DNA from: AG25 sp035604455 | GTDB lineage: Bacteria > Gemmatimonadota > Gemmatimonadetes > Gemmatimonadales > GWC2-71-9 | Direction: 5' to 3' | DNA length: 64,000 nucleotides | Assembly: GCA_035604455.1 (NCBI GenBank) | Contig: DATNIM010000022.1 | Location: 5,201 to 69,200 of the forward strand | In this document: positions 61,642 through 64,000 of the stretch, in pieces | Layout: every line of letters starts with the position of its first letter | How positions within the stretch are numbered: position 1 is the first letter of the stretch | The notes under the pieces: model-generated | Seen by the model: the letters and a program-made list of their open reading frames with translations, nothing else | Database searches by the model: none | What the model was told of the DNA's origin: nothing | Translations under genes and position numbers: made by a program

Positions 61642-62269
61642 GTCGCGGAACCTCGCTGCTCGTGCGCAGCAGAGCCACGGCGAGCACCGCAAACCAGAGC
61701 AGCGCCCCGTACACGCTGACGCGCTCTTCGAGACCGGCCCACGGCGTCGGCAGGTTCGCCGCGATCCGAGGGCCCTGCGCGCCCGCGAGCGCGCCAAAGA
61801 CGAGCAGCACGGCGATCGTGCCGAAGGAGTAGAGGCGGAATCGCCCCCCGAAGACCGTGGCTCCGAACGCGATGATGACCAGAATGAACAGCACGTCGAC
61901 GGTTGTGGCGGCGATGTGCAGCGCGTCGGTGAGCGTGCGGCCCGCCGCCGCTCCGCGAAGGTGCATCGGCGTCAGGGGCCCGGTCAGACAGACCGCGCCG
62001 TATGCGACGATCAACCCGCCGATTGTCTGGAGTGCAGGTTTGGGATTCGGTAACCACAGGACGCCGAGGCCGAACACGAGGATCAGGGCGCCGTATGCGG
62101 CGCCGAGCGGAGCGAGGAGTGGCCTAGACGGCGCGCCGATGGCCGACAGCTCGCTGATCGTCTGAGAGATCCAGTTGTAGCCCGGCCACCGCAGGGCTCC
62201 GAGGATGTTGCCGGCGACGTAGACGACCGATGCCAAGACGCCACAGACGAGCAGGGCTTTCCGAATCAT
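61598..62269 (-). CDS. DUF998 family membrane protein
   Basis: 223 residues, about six transmembrane helices, with the DUF998 opening IRKALLVCGVLASVVYVAGNIL followed by PGYNWISQTISELSAIGAPSRPL. LTDALHIAATTVDVLFILVI is the second typical region. Function unknown. ATG at 62269 has GGAGG seven bases upstream. The 3' end overlaps the histidine kinase tail to tail. A long dyad lies 19-52 nt upstream of the start. Confidence 0.82.
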   Translation of the reverse strand: MIRKALLVCGVLASVVYVAGNILGALRWPGYNWISQTISELSAIGAPSRPLLAPLGAAYGALILVFGLGVLWLPNPKPALQTIGGLIVAYGAVCLTGPLTPMHLRGAAAGRTLTDALHIAATTVDVLFILVIIAFGATVFGGRFRLYSFGTIAVLLVFGALAGAQGPRIAANLPTPWAGLEERVSVYGALLWFAVLAVALLRTSSEVPRLKRRGARAAAGSGV

Positions 62270-62287
62270 CGTCCACCTCCCCGGTCC

Positions 62288-62321
62288 AAGCACCCACCGT
62301 GTCAGAGTACCGGGGGTGCTT
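62288..62321. promoter_or_regulatory. Inverted repeat upstream of DUF998 gene
   Basis: AAGCACCC (62288-62295) and GGGTGCTT (62314-62321) are a perfect 8-bp dyad 18 nt apart; CCG/CGG just inside extends the pairing around a bulged A. On the minus strand it lies 19-52 nt before the start codon and its loop contains TACTCT, a possible -10. It may be an operator or a 5' leader hairpin. Confidence 0.45.
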
Positions 62322-62439
62322 CGCCTCCGGATGAGGCAGGAATGAAAAGCAGTTCACAAAGCCCGCATGGAGAGAGAGGGCGCCGCCGTGGCGACGCCCC
62401 CCCTGTCACCACATGATCTTGAGTCAACGCTGCGCTGAG

Positions 62440-62451
62440 TTGGCGCGCCAA
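62440..62451. repeat. 12-bp perfect palindrome
   Basis: TTGGCGCGCCAA, fully symmetric, in the 252-nt gap between the DUF998 gene and the lipoprotein gene. Possibly a regulator site; no promoter is evident beside it. Confidence 0.3.
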
Positions 62452-62521
62452 TCCCGATTGCCGGAGGGAGTTGTGGCGACGACCGATCTAGGCTTCCCTC
62501 GCGCTCAGCTTGCCGGGCCGC

Positions 62522-63046
62522 TCAGCGCTGCAGCTGCCGGTAGATAGCGTCGGCCACGTCGTGGGCGCATTCGTTCAACACGATCATCGGCCGGCGCCCT
62601 CCCAAGTCTGAGGCGACGATCTCTCCGAGCTGCCGCCCGGTTCGGGGGTCCCGGAGCTCGCTCCGGAGCCTGCACTCAAGGTCACCTCCGGGACTGGGCA
62701 GCTCCATCTGGTTCGACATGCCCCGGAAGTACACGAGGGTACTTGTGATGAGGAGCATGTCGTCGGTGGTATCCACGCCCTTCGGATCGACCTGCAGGCC
62801 ATGGGACTGGAGGCGATCCACTATCTCCTGTCGCAGGGAATCGGTGACGTTGAGATCAAACGGCGCGCCCGTTCTGTCGGTCACGGGGGCGACCAGGAAC
62901 ACATGATATCCCTTGAGCGAAACTCCGGACTCAAGCGATACCTCCGGGCGCACGGGCGTAAGACACGCGCCCAGGGCCAACAGCAACACGCCTGCAGCTA
63001 ATGAAGCTCGATTGAAGCTGATCCGCTTTGTCCCCTTGGTTCCCAT
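62522..63046 (-). CDS. Putative lipoprotein, DUF4410-like
   Basis: 174 residues. A lipoprotein signal peptide (SFNRASLAAGVLLLALGAC) ends in a lipobox with Cys. The mature part has KGYHVFLVAPVTDRTG, LRQEIVDRLQSHGLQVDPKG, LLITSTLVYFRGMSN, LRDPRTGRQLGEIVASD and a last helix HDVADAIYRQLQR. The pattern of an early VAP strand, a L..GLQV segment and a RD..TG..LG turn resembles DUF4410 and related envelope lipoproteins; I am not certain of the family. The ATG at 63046 has AGGAG four bases upstream; the frame is open 18 codons further, without a ribosome site. Confidence 0.65.
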   Translation of the reverse strand: MGTKGTKRISFNRASLAAGVLLLALGACLTPVRPEVSLESGVSLKGYHVFLVAPVTDRTGAPFDLNVTDSLRQEIVDRLQSHGLQVDPKGVDTTDDMLLITSTLVYFRGMSNQMELPSPGGDLECRLRSELRDPRTGRQLGEIVASDLGGRRPMIVLNECAHDVADAIYRQLQR

Positions 63047-63459
63047 ACGCGCTCCTGACACGAGTCTTGGCCAAGATTGGGGGTTCTGTCGACCGTCCAC
63101 TGCTCCCCAAAGAGCAGACTACATACGGTTCGCTTTGTTACAGCGACCTCTGGCTGGAAACGCTGCGTACGCCCTTTGTTCATCAAGATCTACGTTGGAC
63201 GTGGGGTCCGCCACATTTGCGCCCCCAGGGACGACGGTTCCGTCAGGCGCCGCGCATCCCCGCTCGCTCCGCCGGTAGGGGGAGTAGCCAGTGCCGTTCG
63301 CGTCGGGGCTTCGCTGCTCGATGCGCGGTCGCCTTTCTTGGGGACAAGCGGCGGTGCTGGTCGGTGAATCCGAGGCCAGGCCGTCCCCCGCTCTCGGTGT
63401 TCAGCACCCGGGCCGACACGAAGGGCTCATCTACCTGCGACACGCAAGAATCCAATGCC
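63047..63459. other. 413-nt region without a recognisable gene
   Basis: Several short open frames exist on both strands, but none has a ribosome site, a domain or convincing amino-acid composition. G+C is a little lower and more even than in the coding parts. It separates the lipoprotein gene (minus) from the arsenic locus (plus) and could mark the edge of an acquired segment, though no repeats or integrase flank it. Confidence 0.5.
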
Positions 63460-63487
63460 TTGACGTATCTATCGATATTGATATGTT
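63460..63487 (+). promoter_or_regulatory. arsR promoter with operator filling the spacer
   Basis: TTGACG (63460-63465), 16 nt, then TATGTT (63482-63487). The spacer and first bases of the -10 are occupied by the dyad TATCTA-N6-TTGATA (63466-63483), matching the perfect TATCAA-N6-TTGATA before arsM in half-site sequence and spacing. Repressor bound here would block polymerase directly. The start GTG at 63495 follows the -10 by 7 nt. Confidence 0.65.
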
Positions 63488-63494
63488 AATCCGC

Positions 63495-63821
63495 GTGACC
63501 GCGACCACCCTGCCACCGACTGCACACGCGGCGCACTGGTTTCACGCCCTCTCCGACGAGACCCGGCTCGAGATCGTGCAACTGTTGTCGCATGGGGAGC
63601 GCTGTGTCTGCGAGCTGCAGGATGTGCTCGCCGCCGCGCAGTCTCGTCTTTCGTTTCATCTGAGGATACTGAAGGACGCGGGCCTCGTAACCGACCGCCG
63701 CGAGGGGCGATGGATCTACTACGCGCTCAACCGTGAGCGGCTGGACGACATCGCTGCCTTTGCGAGCGCGGTGAAGCCTGGCAAACACGCCGGCAGTTGC
63801 GCGCGCGCCTGTTGCACCTGA
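63495..63821 (+). CDS. arsR: ArsR-family metalloid-responsive repressor
   Basis: Winged-helix repressor of 108 residues released by trivalent arsenic or a similar thiophilic metal(loid). WFHALSDETRLEIVQLLSHGE and the recognition helix region QSRLSFHLRILKDAGLVTDRREGRWIYYALN are classic ArsR/SmtB. The inducer-binding pair in helix 3 is CVC (Cys37, Cys39), the ArsR type, and the tail SCARACC adds further Cys. An upstream ATG at 63483 lies inside the predicted -10 box, so the GTG at 63495 is chosen, giving a leaderless message. Confidence 0.9.
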   Translation: MTATTLPPTAHAAHWFHALSDETRLEIVQLLSHGERCVCELQDVLAAAQSRLSFHLRILKDAGLVTDRREGRWIYYALNRERLDDIAAFASAVKPGKHAGSCARACCT

Positions 63822-63836
63822 GAGTTTTGCCATACA

Positions 63837-63854
63837 TATCAAACTTTCTTGATA
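63837..63854 (+). promoter_or_regulatory. ArsR operator upstream of arsM
   Basis: Perfect dyad TATCAA (63837-63842), ACTTTC, TTGATA (63849-63854), 16 nt before the arsM ATG and between arsR and arsM. TTGCCA at 63827-63832 may be a -35 box; the matching -10 would fall on the right half-site. A GGGAGA ribosome site (63855-63860) follows. Confidence 0.65.
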
Positions 63855-63869
63855 GGGAGAAAAGCAGTC

Positions 63870-64000
63870 ATGGGTGACGAGGCCCTCAAGGACGCGGTGC
63901 GCAGAAAATACGGCGACGTGGCGCTGCGCGTCGTCACGGGTGACGAGCCGGGAGCGTGTGGCTGCGACCCGGTGAGTGCGAACCTCTACACCACCTCTGA
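63870..64000 (+). CDS. arsM: Arsenite S-adenosylmethionine methyltransferase, 3' part beyond window
   Basis: The first 43 residues are visible: LKDAVRRKYGDVALRVVTG, then CGC (Cys30, Cys32) and PVSANLYTTS. This matches the N terminus of ArsM (an alpha-helical (V)R.KY..AL....G segment, a Cys-rich turn, then P.(T/A)SNLY), the enzyme that methylates As(III). The methyltransferase core is outside the window. Its own ArsR operator and its place after arsR support the call. ATG at 63870 with GGGAGA nine bases upstream. Confidence 0.8.
   Translation, partial: MGDEALKDAVRRKYGDVALRVVTGDEPGACGCDPVSANLYTTS

Noticed and set aside
63028..63489. Overlapping short frames in the region before arsR
   Set aside because: Unusual composition, no ribosome sites, and they run into the arsR promoter. 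Treated as non-coding.

Overview
The window is a dense, high-GC stretch of bacterial chromosome with almost no non-coding DNA. It encodes a diderm, LPS-making, aerobically respiring bacterium: Kdo synthesis plus LptA/B/C, sigma-54, a 14-subunit complex I, a quinone-linked succinate dehydrogenase with single-subunit cytochrome b, and menaquinone synthesis by the futalosine route. Gene content, gene order and protein style fit Gemmatimonadota best, but that assignment is inference. No tRNA, rRNA, insertion sequence, prophage or CRISPR array was seen.

Layout. (1) 1-9337, minus strand: trpG/pabA, kdsB, pyrG, kdsA, kdsC, kdsD, lptC, lptA, lptB, rpoN (cut by the window edge). This is one chain of coupled genes making CMP-Kdo and moving LPS to the surface. 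(2) 9400-14442: a mixed accessory segment with a lipase-maturation-factor-like membrane protein, a DUF1697 protein, a small membrane protein, a Mn-cupin, a XerD-type recombinase and a small putative secreted protein. (3) 24440-14593, minus strand: yceD, rpmF, plsX, fabH, fabD, fabG, acpP, fabF, mqnE, mqnA, mqnC, purE-like, ispF. This looks like one ~10 kb transcription unit joining fatty-acid, menaquinone and isoprenoid genes behind one recognisable promoter. (4) 27835-24479, minus: sucC, sucD, an orphan PTS-EIIA/CBS fusion, ndk. (5) 45317-27893, minus: nuoA to nuoN in canonical order, followed in the same unit by phosphomannomutase/phosphoglucomutase and a UPF0182 membrane protein. (6) 45432-50713: dcd (plus) facing an oxidative pentose phosphate operon pgl-pgi-gnd-zwf (minus). 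(7) 50751-56090: a small membrane protein, an exported PSMA-like M28 peptidase, a hybrid histidine kinase, a zinc-ribbon membrane protein and a YbjQ protein. (8) 56191-59542, plus: sdhCAB. (9) 59564-63046: a triple-repeat DUF3761 secreted protein, a second histidine kinase, a DUF998 membrane protein and a lipoprotein. (10) 63460-64000: the start of an arsenic locus, arsR then arsM, each preceded by a copy of the same dyad operator.

Two themes run through the window. Start and stop codons overlap by 4 nt (ATGA, GTGA or TTGA) at about twenty gene junctions, which fixes many otherwise ambiguous starts and implies widespread translational coupling. Second, several genes that head transcription units (yceD, dcd, trpG, arsR) have a TANNNT -10-like box only 7-9 nt upstream of the start codon and no Shine-Dalgarno sequence, the arrangement expected of leaderless mRNAs.

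The best candidates for something new are the ~146-residue unrecognised domain fused to the front of LptB, the EIIA-CBS protein coupled to succinyl-CoA synthetase, the divergent PurE-like protein inside the menaquinone operon, the CX5CX2C radical-SAM motif in MqnE, and the arsR promoter whose operator fills the -35/-10 spacer. No wholly unknown multi-gene defence or biosynthetic system was seen.
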